Below, in pieces: positions 37,688-48,984 of a stretch of DNA of 64,000 bases. Below the pieces are notes generated by a model. That model was not told the origin of the DNA, did no database searches, and saw only the letters and a list, made by a program, of their open reading frames with translations. The DNA is taken from positions 26,234,969 through 26,298,968 of the forward strand of contig CM033752.1 in assembly GCA_019671005.1 (NCBI GenBank). The letters are read 5' to 3'. The stretch's first letter is position 1. Each line of letters starts with the position of its first letter. This DNA is from Hibiscus mutabilis (taxonomy: Eukaryota; Streptophyta; Magnoliopsida; Malvales; Malvaceae). The translations under genes were made by a program, and so were the position numbers.

Positions 37688-38781
37688 TGTAACGACTATT
37701 TTTTCGGGCCGCTATGAAAAATAATAATAAATTATAATTATATAATTTACAAGTGTCCCGCTTTTATTTGAAAATTTTATTTAAAAGGGGAATTTGGGGA
37801 AAACTCGTATTTTTGAAAAATTTGGAGTCGCCATCGGTCACTTTGGCAGACCAAACACCATTAAAACAAAAACTGGAGATTCTTTTTTAAAAAACTTGGG
37901 TTCGTGAGTTGATTACGGATAGGGAAGGATAGCACCACCACAACTCCCAAAATTTGTACCAAAAGTTATCGCTTTCTTAATATCGAATTTTACAAGTTCA
38001 AGTGACGATTAAATTAAAATTCAGTTATATGTGCGAGTAAATTTTAAGGGCTCTAATGTTCGGGGAATAAACGAAAACTACCATCTACACCTCAGACTGG
38101 TAGCCAAGTTTATCGTCGAAAAAGAAAGCGTCGCATTAACAATTAATAACCCAAATGCAATATAATAATATGGCATGGCAAAGGTACATTTATTAAACAT
38201 GAACAACAAAACCATACGAGAATTAAACATGTACATAAATATATTAAGATATCCAAACCATATATTAAATATAAAAAAAACATGCCAATAATTTAAAAAC
38301 ATAATCAACAAAATTATATATTACCTTATATCTAAACCAACATTAAAATAAATACAAAGATAAGGATCGAATTTTACCTCACTCGAAGCTCGGATGAAAA
38401 ACTTCGACCGACCCCATCACGATCTTCGTGCCATCTCGTCATGGCCTAAAAATCAACTCGATCGAACCACAAAAAGACTTCCGATCGAATGCTGGATCGA
38501 ACCAACTGGGGCCGAGAGCACTGCTCTAGGCCCCTAGCAAGCCGAGAGCACTGCTCTCTTTTTGGCTTGCCGCTCGGGCTCCTCCTTGCCTGCCCCCCCC
38601 CCACCGGCTATTTATAGCAAATTGGTGGGGGACGTGGCTCAATGTGAGCCACGCTCACTTTCCTTCTTTTTTTAAATTACTTTTTATTTTTTTTACTTAT
38701 TTTTTATTTATTTTTTAACTTTTTTATTGATTTTAAATAATACTAATAATATTAAAATTTAGACAAAAATGAGTGATTACA
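37688..38781 (-). mobile_element. Element I, 5' LTR
   Basis: On the minus strand it begins TGTAATCACTCATTTT at 38781 and ends AATAGTCGTTACA at 37688. It is collinear with 6071-7155 over its length, with small indels (for example a C run near 38591). Immediately beyond 38781 the LINE remnant resumes, so this is the outer boundary of the nested stack. No convincing target duplication is present (CTTTC left, TCCTC right). Confidence 0.85.
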
Positions 38782-39345
38782 TCCTCCAAATGAAGATCTT
38801 GATTTTTGAAGTGTTGAGAGCTTGGATAAGGTGAACCAATAGAAGGTGGCGTAGAATCCGTCTGATTGCGACGCATAATCCACATGTATGCAGATCTTAC
38901 AAATTATAAACCTGATGAATGGTTCGACCAGATGAAAGAGTCCATTTGCCTCGGTTCAATCGGGCAAGAGAGAGTCGCTTGGCCGTCGACAGAATTAAAA
39001 GTATTTTGAACTTTCCTTGTATCCCATCTGTTAAGATCAGTAACCATGAATTCACCATAGCATAATGGATGTACATATAAGTAGTAGTGAACTGGACCGG
39101 CGTTGAATGTCCCCAACGATAAGTTAACATGGGAGCTCGGCTATTTATACCAATGACCCAATGGAAGCCTGGTCTTAGTTCCTGTAAGGCATTATAAATT
39201 GATTTCTATGCATAAGACCCAAACTAGCTTCCATAATTGATGAACCATGAAAATACTTAGCAGCGAGGGAGTATTTGGTTCGCGAATTAAACGCCATATT
39301 TGTTTGACATACTGCATCCCATGCTAGCATTGGCCAACTCTCAAC
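38782..39345 (-). pseudogene. LINE remnant, 5' piece (region between RT and zinc finger)
   Basis: Minus-strand translation in broken frames shows, in order, IWRLIREPNT, KYFHGSSIMEASLG, LRPGFHWVIG, TDLNRWDTRKVQNTF, IEPRQMDSFIWSNHSSG and KIKIFIWR. This is the conserved linker between RT and the zinc finger in plant LINE proteins. KIKIFIWR ends exactly at the boundary of element I, and the next conserved words (KVAHEALP) begin at its other boundary at 6070, 32.7 kb away. RT itself is absent; homology stops near 39345. Frameshifts and stops make this a pseudogene. Confidence 0.8.
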
Positions 39346-41215
39346 TTCAGAAAATTTGATAATTTAAAATATAATCGTATTGTAATTTTTAGTCATATTA
39401 TCCTTTGTATAATAATTTTACTTTACATTTAAATATATTATATTTTAAATAACATACTATTATATATAGAAAAATTGATCAACTTCAGAAACTAATTGCA
39501 ATATTTTTCCAATTAGAGCATTGCTTTGGATACGGATTTGCAGACGGTCAGACGATTGAAGATGGCTTCCAAAATTTTGAGAGATTAAAATTTGTTTCCT
39601 AAATTTTTTTAAAATATTTTATTTAGTTCTCTCAAAAATTTTAATAATTCATATTAAAATTTTGAATATTTTTAATTAAATCCCCTCTCATATTTTTTTG
39701 GGTGTAAATACTGGTATCCAACTCATTACCTGACTAATTTATATCAGATTTTGCAGAGGCCCGACGGCCCACCCAACCCAGTTTTCTCCGTTCACAACGT
39801 TAGATTTTGAACATCTGACCTTGTTTAAGGGACTTAGCACCCTGCTAAACCAACTAATTGTTAGTTCTCTCTCATAATTTTTAAAAGTTCTTATTAAATC
39901 TCTCAAAATTATTAAAAATTTAAGTTAAACCTTCAAAAAAATTAAAAATTTAGTTTAAACCTCCAGTATTTTAAAATTTTAAATTAACCTCCTAAACTCT
40001 TACACGAAGTTCTGTTACTGTTTGCAGAGATGATTTCTTCTTTAGAGCATTAACTAAGGACGGACACAAGACTTTAAGTTAGAAGGCAAAAATAAATTTT
40101 AAATAAAAAATACATAGAAAAATTTAAAAAAAATTAAACGAATTTCAATTTTTTATACACCCCTAATCCCTAGAATTGACCATGAGCTGACATGATATGA
40201 TGACTTTGGCTGAAGATAACCACACTTGAGACAACATTATCACCGTTCAAACTTATATACCCCAGAGGAAAAATACTTTGCCGCTTTACCCATTTTCCTA
40301 AATTTTCTTTCATTTGATATATTACTTTCCCTAAATCAGTAATTTTCAAGAATATCAAACGCTCCAATTTTTTCAGAAAATATAGATATTCATAGACATG
40401 ATTGATACTTTTATCGGTCGTAATTTTGTTTAAAATATTTTATAAAATTTAATTCATTAACAATTCAAAATAACCAAATTTCGATTACATTATTATATTC
40501 ATGTTAATTTTCTTATATCATACTATATTTTGTGTTCCATGGTAACCACATGATTATGGGTACAATCAGTTTGGTTCATGTTCTGAAAATCAAAATCAGC
40601 AAACACCACCTTTAATTGCAAATAATTCTCTTTGAAAATTAAGGACAAACAGGGTATCAGAACAAGGATTGTAAGCCGTAATATATTCAAACAAGATCCA
40701 GGTTCCCCTGCATTCTATACCATTATAGCCACCCATGCAAAACCCGTCTCAGAAACCAAGAGAAATGATCCTGTAACACAGAACCTTAACATAGCATTAC
40801 TACAATTGCATGTTTTACATCTCTTAGTAACTCTCATGATCAGTTAATTTGTTCACCAGAAAAGTTATACCCTGAACTGCGTAGCCAAATTAGCAATGAA
40901 GAAAAAGGGAAGAGTGATTCAGTGTATAGCCAAAATGGAAGTATACTTCTTTTTCAGATGCAAGTAAATAATTGGTTGAGAGATCGGGAGAACAAAATCT
41001 AGTCGGGCTGGTAGATCAAACAATAAAAAATTAAAATAAAAAGCTGATCCCTTATGTATGAACGTTTTAACCCAAAGGCAGACAAAGTTACCATAGTTCC
41101 GTTTGAATAAATCTGGGATCCATGCATATGATGCAGCTATCAATGGCACTATGCAAGCTTTGTGACTCACTCACCAATGAAGATCTTCTTACAAAACACA
41201 AAACTCCATTGTCTG
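39346..41215. other. Intergenic AT-rich DNA, includes 3' flank of the aminotransferase gene
   Basis: No gene is recognisable. The part near 41215 must hold the 3' UTR of the minus-strand gene; no clear polyadenylation site was identified. Short open frames here (40170, 40632, 40919) lack known domains. A TE-like or tRNA-like patch near 39735-39860 was considered and not called. Confidence 0.5.
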
Positions 41216-44200
41216 CTATATGGATTCCTTTAACCAATGCCCTTCCGTGCTGGCTCTCTCCATGATCTCTTTCTGCTCCACCAATAGAACATCATAAAAA
41301 CAAAGCACAAACAAAATAAGACGAGAAACGATGACTCTTCTGATGCAAAATGGCATGGCAATCCAAAGTTCAATGTTCTTGATGTTTTCTAATATCCATC
41401 TAGTTAAAATAACCCGTGCTCATTGAATTTTACCTGGATGACTTTTGTCATAATTCCGGGACCCTGCTAGATCAACAAAAGAAAAGAAAAAAACTTTTGA
41501 GAAAGCAGCTATGTTGGTCTGACATTTCTTTATTATTATTATTATTTTGAAATACACGACTGACACCTATTTTCAACACATTCCAGAACATGAGTACGAG
41601 ATATGAGGCCCACCAGTTACATGGAAAAGCTTAGAAAAATTGAAGATATCAATGTCAGACACATCCATATCCGACACTCAAACCTTAGTCTGCACATCAT
41701 AGGAAAACATGGTTTGAAATTGCAGGCCCTTAACGCCTCTGTAAGAAAGATCATATACCTGAAATTTTTTCTCAATCCATGATATTCCTTCCAAGCATTT
41801 TGATTCGAGAGATTCCCATGGACGAGGAACTTTAATAGTCTCCACATGCTGCAGAACTCGCAGACTATCTGCAAAACAGTTTATTGTTTCAACTGATTTT
41901 CATTGTTTAAATCTTCATATTTCTTAAAAGTATTCATGTTTAATACACAACACAATCAAGGGTACCTCCATTTAAAATTATCTATTTGCTTCAAAGTTAA
42001 ATGTACAAGGATTATTATATGAACTTAACACCTGCATGTGCACATATCATTCTGAAAAATGATGGTAAATTGGAACAGAAAATAAAAAATAATTTACTTG
42101 TAACGAATGCCTCTTCCCAAAGTTGATGTTTTTCCCATGATGGTGCAACTTCACGAACGGGTATGCCTTTGATATGGCATATTCTGCATGGATAGGAAAG
42201 TTCACAATTTAGCATAGTATACCATTGTTTCAAATACTTGTATACAATATCCGTGTCTGACATATTCAGACATTAGTGTGAAGATACAACCTTAAACTAT
42301 GATCTAAATGCATAAAAAGTTAAAAAAAAAGGGACAAACTCATGTTAGATGTATGCCAATATCCACCACTTATACCACCCGATAATTATACATTCTATCT
42401 CAAGAATGCTGCACCTGCAATCAAATCATGCAAGAATCTAAAATCTTTCCCGATATTATAAGACACTTTGGTACTTCATTTCTCTTTAAGTACCCTATTT
42501 GAATGCATATTCAAATATAGGTATGGGATATGAGGAACAAATATTTATTTAATATCAAAATTACCTATTTAACATTTAATTTATATTTTAATTGAATAAT
42601 CTGATTCAACCGGTGACTTTGGTGTCACATTGGTTTGACCCCCAATCCAGTATTTGTTCAATGACCAGCATAAACCAGACACAGTAACTTCTCATTCCTA
42701 TCTTTTTGGCAAAGGATGGGGATGGGTTGCCAAGTTGGAAGACAGGATGCCATCGACACTTAAAAAACAGAAATGATAGTGAATGAGTATAGTAAATTAT
42801 ATATTACTCTGACTCTTCATATTCTTAAATACTCATATCCAATATATTTTTGGAAATGGGCATCGGATATGACCCTCCAAATACATGAAAAAAAAACTTG
42901 AAAAATAATTGAATATACCTTCATCTGACACATTTGTATTTAACATTCACACCCATAAGTTAAATACATTTGTTGCAAAAAAAACTTTGTTGGATGAAAT
43001 TTTTCATGTGATAAATAATTAATAACAGAAAATTGAATTTAGAAGACGAGAAAAGAGCTTACTCGATAACTAATTGTCGTATCACGCCAGGAAGAACACC
43101 ATCGGAAATAGGAGCCGTTTGTACTTCAACGGAATACGCCTTATCGTGATCATTCAGGTATGTTCCCTCATCTTTGCTCTTATCCTAAAAGTAAATGGCA
43201 TAGAGGAATGCAGATTATAAAATTAAGAGAAAACAAAGGAAGCACACAAACACTCTTAGCTACAGTAACACAACCCAACTTGAAAATGGCTATAAAATAA
43301 CCATAAATCATGAAAACCAATATTTTTCTACAATTCAGCTAGACTGATAATCTTGGATTCTCAAGACGTATGTTACTTAGACTCAAGTAAGAGTGTTGTA
43401 TAAAACTAAGTATCTGACATGGTGTTTTTTCTAAGGTTTTCTATGTATTTTGAGGAGTTCAAATCATATCCTCACATTTATATATGAATATGCATTGGGC
43501 AAAGATCTAAAACATAAATATTTTATGAAAAATGAAAAATCAGAAAGAAAAAAAAAACAAGGTTTCAACTTTCAAGCTATGCTACTCTGACTCGAATGTA
43601 TGTCGGACAACGGGTATATGCAATTTTTTTAATATATTTCATCTATATGAAGGGTCATATCCCCGAAGCCTAATATTTAGATGTCTCGGACACGGGTGTT
43701 GATCTGAATACTTAAAGATTGAAAAAGAGTGAATATCTTATATGTTCAAGAATAAACCATTCCAAGTGTAGATTATGAGTTCTTAACCACTAACCATTCG
43801 GCAAATGACAAAGAAGTTTGTAATGCAGCCCTCAAGAATTCGATCACCATCGTTTGACAACAAGAGCTCAGTCACTGAATGAGGCCTCAGTTTCTCCAAT
43901 GGCTTTCGTAACCTACACAAAGTGCAAAGCTCTCAAATTAGATCTCCTTAAATATATATATATATACACAAAGTGCAAAGTTCTCAAATTAGATCTCCTT
44001 ATATATATATATATATATAAGAAATACAAAACAAACCAAATACGGATTAAATACGTAAAAAAAATCGTTTTTTCTTCCACCTCCATTTTAATATGAACTA
44101 TTCACATAACAAAATTTATAAAAATATATATGTATAAAATTTTAAAAGCAATTATTACACTACATATATACAAGATTTGCTAGCAATTCTAACCTTACCC

Positions 44201-44840
44201 AATCCGAATACTTAGCATCTGAAATATCCCTTCCACGACCCACCAAAGCCAAATGTGCCCCATTTTCTTCAATCCCAAACACAGGAGGAACATAACTCCC
44301 AATATGCAAATGAACATCAAAAAACTGAAAAACTCCATCGTCATCATTAGCAACATTTTCCATTGCCTTGAGCTTCTCCAAATCCCCAGAAACAAGAGCA
44401 GTAACCGCTAACTCCTCCCCATTAGATCTCTCTTCCAGAGCAATGGGTAAAACGTGGTTCAACGAATTACTGACCAATGACTGAATCCTCGTCTCCCATT
44501 TCAATGATGAAGCGATTGATACATGAGGAAAAAACGATGAGTTTATCTTGTTTGCCTTGAATATGAGGTGTGGGCTTGAGTTTACTAGAATTCTTGCAGA
44601 ATTTGACAGTCTTTTTAAATGTCTTTCCCAAAATAAAAGGGTAGTTCCATTTTCGTGTGTTCGAGTTGTTGTGTAAGCTCCTGAGAGTTTAAAAGAATGG
44701 AATCTATTTTAATAAGATTTGAAAGGAATGGGAATATTTTGGATTTGAGTACCTGGAAGTGACTCCAGAAAAGTGGCGACGGGAGGAACATCGGAGTGTG
44801 AAACGATGCCGTTTTTGTAGAGAAATCTCGTGCTGTTCAT
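41216..44840 (-). CDS. Class-IV PLP-dependent aminotransferase-like protein, 8 exons, 365 aa
   Basis: A spliced minus-strand gene resembling the plant family annotated as D-amino-acid/branched-chain aminotransferase-like PLP enzymes. Exons: 44840-44753, 44680-44194, 43912-43795, 43184-43063, 42183-42098, 41868-41759, 41463-41434, 41272-41216. All introns are GT-AG, the frame is open throughout and ends in TAG; the coding length is 1098 nt. Visible motifs: GAYTTTRTHENG (30-41), LFWERHLKRL (45-54), GRGRDISDAKYSDWVR with the probable PLP lysine K186, the class-IV signature LEGCITNFFVI (218-228), TAPISDGVLPGVIR (254-267) and LWEEAFVTNSLRVLQHV. The ATG at 44840 suits the family N-terminus. No transit peptide is evident. 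Substrate is unknown. The gene appears intact and is the only convincing host gene here; intron 2 carries a 51-bp tandem duplication. Confidence 0.9.
43915..44018. repeat. 51-bp tandem duplication at the 3' end of intron 2
   Basis: ACACAAAGTGCAAAG(C/T)TCTC plus AAATTAGATCTCCTTA and an AT run occurs twice, at 43915 and 43966. The first copy touches the exon 3 splice acceptor (AG at 43914-43913); the second lacks an AG at the equivalent place, so only one acceptor exists. Confidence 0.9.
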
Positions 44841-44932
44841 CTATTGCTTCTTCTTTTTTGATCAACTGTTTATCTCTTACCTGAACTGGGGGACATTTAT
44901 CACATTTTATATTTATATAAATAATCAATAAT
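44841..44932 (-). promoter_or_regulatory. Short upstream region of the aminotransferase gene, with TATA-like sequence
   Basis: Only 92 bp separate the ATG from the LTR at 44933. On the minus strand a TATA-like run (TTATTTATATAAATAT) lies at about 44908-44923, some 70-80 bp before the ATG, a sensible distance for a core promoter with a short leader. Any further native promoter has been displaced beyond the LTR. Promoter activity is inferred. Confidence 0.4.
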
Positions 44933-47473
44933 TGTAAGCACCAAATTTTGACCAGACCCAATTACCAGGTCTATATTCAAGCCCAAAACTCAAATAAACC
45001 CAATTTAATCATATCCAAATCAAACCGGATTCCACCATATTTCTCATTCAAATATCCACCTTATTTCTCCTCAATTCTCGGTCAACCTTGGTTCCCCAAA
45101 AAACCTCAACCAGCTCACCAGCACCGGTCATGCTCTACTACTCCTAAAATCACTCATATTCAACCAATTTAAATATGGTATATAAATACCTCCACAATAG
45201 TTAAAAAAAAGGGGGGGGGATACAGAACGAAAACACTGAAAAGACTATTTCAACGGAGACGGGTTTAGTTCTTCCGGTAAACTACTTAAATTGTCACCGA
45301 ACTTTTAAGGCAGATTCATTTTAGTCACCATACTTTTAAAATATTCGATAAAGTCATCCAACTTTTAGTTCAATTTCAATATAGTCACTGAACTTTTAGG
45401 GCGGATTCATTTTGGTCACTGTACTTTTAAAATATTCGATAAGGTCACCAAACTTTTAGTTCAATTTCAATGTAGTCACCGAACTTTTAGTTCACTTTCA
45501 ATATGGTCCCTCCCGTTATCTTCGTTAAAAGATGAATGGGTAAACTACACCAATCTTCCCTCAACATTCTTCTCACTCCTATTTTGGTCACTAGAGTTAA
45601 AAAATTTAATAACTTAACTTTCGAATTGTTCATATTTTGGCCACTCTCAAATGACATGTTTATACAAATAGAAAAATTCGATTAATCCTTAAAAGATTTA
45701 TTTTGGTAAATTTAGATTATTCAATTCTTGATCTTATATTGTATTAATTAAATTAGATAATCGATTAACTAGTTAACTGAAATATTTGATTATGGAAATG
45801 ATTTTTTACTTTGTTTATTAAAATATCAAATATGATAATATGGTAAATTTAATAAATTTTCGGTTGTGATAAAAGTGTAAAAACAACTAGAAAGTCAAAA
45901 ATTGAAAGTTCACACCTATTAATTCTACCCAGAGCCAAAACTTAAAAAAAATCATAAGGGCATCAAAATCATTAGACTATAAGATATTGTAATGCATAAA
46001 ATTTACAAATATTATATATACTAGATCAGATCAGTTAATCAATTTTGCTTAAAAATATGAACCGTAATCTAATCGAAATAATTTATTTTAAAAATTTGTA
46101 CCGAAATCGATTATCTGATTTAATTAATACAATATAAGATCGAGAATTGAATAATCTAAATTTACCAATTAACCAAAATAAATATTTTAAGGATTAATCA
46201 AATTTTTCTATTTGTATATACATGTCATTTGAGAGTGGCCAAAATATGAACAATTCGAAAGTTAAGTTATTAAACTGAACTTTTTTTTTAACTCTAGTGA
46301 CCAAAATAGAAGTGAAAAGAATGTTGAGTGAAGATTGGTGTAGTTTACCCATTTTTTTATTAAGGAAAACGAAAACTAACGTCATCTTTTAACGGAAGAT
46401 AACGGGGGGACCATATTGAAAGTGAACTAAAAGTTCGGTGACTATATTGAAATTGAATTAAAACTTTGGTGACCTTATCGAATATTTTAAAAGTACGGTG
46501 ACCAAAATAAATCCGCCCTAAAAGGTCGATGATTATATTAAAATTGAACTAAAAGTTGGGCGGCCTTATCGAATATTTTAAAAGTATGGTGATCAAAATG
46601 AATATGTCCTAAAAGTTCGGTGACCATTTATGTAGTTTACCCTAAAAAAGATTTTTAAAGTTCTTTTAATCAAAGCATGCGAATACTGCTAGTGAGAAAC
46701 TAAAACCCGTGCTTGATTTTAGCTTTAGGTTATATTACCTTTTCAGTTCCTTTGAGTTTGGGTGTATTGCATTTAGGTCCCAATTTTGCATATTAAGTTT
46801 AGATTCATTTCAATTATGTCCTATTTTAAATTTGATTTAATTGGTTTTTGGCAATATAGATTTAGATTTTATTCAAATAGGTTCTGTTTCACAAAATTGA
46901 TTAATTATTAAGCCTTGTGATTTGTTCTTTAATTTAATTTGGTCCTTGTATTAAGATTTGGTAATTAATTGGCTTTAATGTTTTGATTGATTTGTGAATT
47001 GACCTTTATTTGAAATTGATTAGGTCTAATTAGGTCCATAATTTGAACTTGATTAATGAATTTACATTAATTTATTAAGTTAAGTTTGAATTTGTTTTGA
47101 TTGGGGAATCGATTAAAATTGAGTTTTTGATTATTTTGCTAACTAATTATTTTCTTACATGCATTTGCATTTTTTCTAGCATCTCTTTTTTTCGTTTGCA
47201 TTGTTATTGTTGTATTAGTAGTGCTATTAACCCTTTGAGATTTTTTTTAGACAACCAAAACCCTTAGGTACTAATATTGGGCGTAGTGAGGGTTCTATAA
47301 CCTTTCTCACTCGTAACCGACTCCCGAACCTGACAACGATCTCGATGCTGACGCAGACCAGTATTACAGGTTTTCGGTCGTACCCAACTCAAAACGACCG
47401 ATGGCGACTCCAAGTGTTTGACGGGCTTTTGAAGGCCTAACCTATTTTGGCCCGAACGAAAACGGCGTCGACA
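44933..47473 (+). mobile_element. Tat/Ogre-like LTR (element VI) with a nested foldback MITE
   Basis: It starts TGTAAGCACCAAATTTTGAC, a start typical of Ogre/Tat-like LTRs, and ends GGCGTCGACA. Its own TATA box is likely ATATAAATACC near 45179. Without the MITE at 45276-46642 it is about 1.17 kb. A primer-binding site follows at once, so this is a 5' LTR or an LTR with a short internal stub; no second copy is in the window. Near its end it contains GATGGCGACTCC (47400-47411), resembling its own primer site. The frame at 47264-47515 is not a gene. Confidence 0.75.
45276..46642. mobile_element. 1.37-kb foldback MITE (near-complete inverted repeat)
   Basis: The ends are GGTAAACTAC and GTAGTTTACC, and the two halves are inverted copies over almost the full length, each arm about 600 bp, with a central loop near 45850-46000. 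The outer third of each arm consists of tandem units around CACCGAACTTTTAG(T/G) and TTTTAAAATATTCGATAA(A/G)G. Nothing is encoded. Ends resemble Mutator-type foldback MITEs; no convincing target-site duplication was found. Confidence 0.85.
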
Positions 47474-47495
47474 GCTTTGCGACTCCGCTGGAGAC
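47474..47495 (+). promoter_or_regulatory. Primer-binding site of element VI
   Basis: TTTGCGACTCCGCTGGAGAC at 47476-47495 directly follows the LTR end and is close to the TTTGGCGACTCCGCTGGGGA-type site of Ogre elements (one base lost). Confidence 0.7.
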
Positions 47496-48427
47496 ACATT
47501 AGAGAGTCGAGCCACAAAAGGGTAAATGTTGTCTAAAAATGAAAAAAAGAATTTTAACTATTGGTGATTACAAAATGGAAGGTTCGTATTTTACGAAGAT
47601 TGTTCAATACGTGATCACCTCGTGTTCAATGTTCAATTGGTATTTCTTTGTCACATTTAAATACATTTTTTCTGCAAAAGAAGAAGAAAAAATACTATGG
47701 TTTGAAACTTTGAAGGCTTCTGATTCTCTCTTGTTGCCGGCTGGTTAATTTGAGCTTTATGGGAGAAATGGCAAAAGCTGGTGTTTTTGTTTGTCTCGTG
47801 ATTGTTCTCGTAGATTTTGATGGTTTTCTCAGCATCCAAGCACATATTACCAAAGACAATGTACATGCATTTGCATTTTTTTTTGGCTATCTGATCTAAC
47901 ACAAATTATATTTGACAAATCAAGGGTTTTTTAAACTACATGTTTAACAGATGAGACTCATGAATGCAAAGAGATTTGAGTGTCAACAGCCCAAAAATAA
48001 AGCATTCAAGCATGGGTTGATTGCATCTGTTATACAGTCTACTAGCTTTGTCCCATGTTTCTGTAAACTTGCTTGGTGGCTGTATGTGTATTTGTTACAC
48101 TGAAAAGCTTGAAATATCATCTGCTAATAGGAAGTTCTGGTTCGAGTGTATCGTTCGTTCTTGGTATGTGTTTTCTAAAACTCCATTTTTGTTCGAAATT
48201 TCCACTTTTAATTTGATGTGAAACTCATTAGTTTAAGATATGGAATTATAACAAACAGCTTGGCTGCAATAAAAGATATGGAAGCAAATATTCATAACAT
48301 AGGATCAAGCTATAAGATTTATATGAAACAAATGAAAAGAAAAAATTGCAATATGTTATCTCAAAGGAAAAGAAGAGAGTCGTCAATTAAATCAGGTGAA
48401 AAGTTATTTCTTTATCATCATCATTTA

Positions 48428-48560
48428 ACTCATTTCAGGTTTTAGGGATTTAGGTTGTAGGACTTAAAATTTAAGGTTTATAGTTAAAATTTAGAGTTTA
48501 AAGTTTAGGGTTTAAATTTAAGGTATTAGGACTAGAGATTTAAGTTTTAAATTTTATAGC
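48428..48560 (+). repeat. Degenerate TTTAGGG-like (telomere-like) patch
   Basis: A run of T2-3 A0-1 G1-3 steps such as GTTTTAGGGATTTAGG and AAGTTTAGGGTTTAAA. Exact TTTAGGG is rare, so this could be a decayed interstitial telomeric repeat or simple-sequence drift. Confidence 0.45.
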
Positions 48561-48984
48561 TTAAACAAAAAATGTTGTGTAAATTTTTTTTACCCAACTT
48601 ATTTATCAAAATATAACCCCTTTATCATCATCCCCTCACCATCATCCTCTTCTAACTTAACGGTTTTTTGAGCTCAAAACTACAATCATCGTCTTCTCCT
48701 AACCGTCTGATGGCATTTTTATTTTAGCTTATGCTTTATATGTTTTGTTTGGATTTTGCTAGCTATTGGTGGAATCCTTGTCAGATAGTGGATGCAACAC
48801 CCCTAACTTTGTCATATGAAATTTGTTTGAAATTGACCGCCTGAAAATTTTCTGAATATTATATTAATTAAACTTCTGATAATCAAACCTCGCTAATTCT
48901 AGTTTGACCAATATCTTAATTGCGTCTTTCGAAGATCGAATTAGAAACTGAATGGAGCTATTGAAAACGAAGTAGGGTCGAAAA

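Noticed and set aside
39735..39860. Possible tRNA-like or SINE-like stretch (AACATCTGACCTTG, ACCCTGCTAAACCAACTAAT)
   Set aside because: No complete cloverleaf, A/B boxes or terminal A/T tail could be assembled by eye.
42015..42263. Open frame with APSWEKHQLWEEAF
   Set aside because: It is exon 5 of the aminotransferase gene extended by chance into its flanking introns; not a separate gene.
46643..46667. AGTTCTT(CC/TT) near both ends of the foldback MITE as a target duplication
   Set aside because: The right copy lies 17 bp outside the inverted-repeat end and matches imperfectly.
47264..47515. Minus-strand ORF rich in Arg and Ser at the LTR VI end
   Set aside because: It spans the LTR end and primer-binding site on the antisense strand, so it is not a credible gene.
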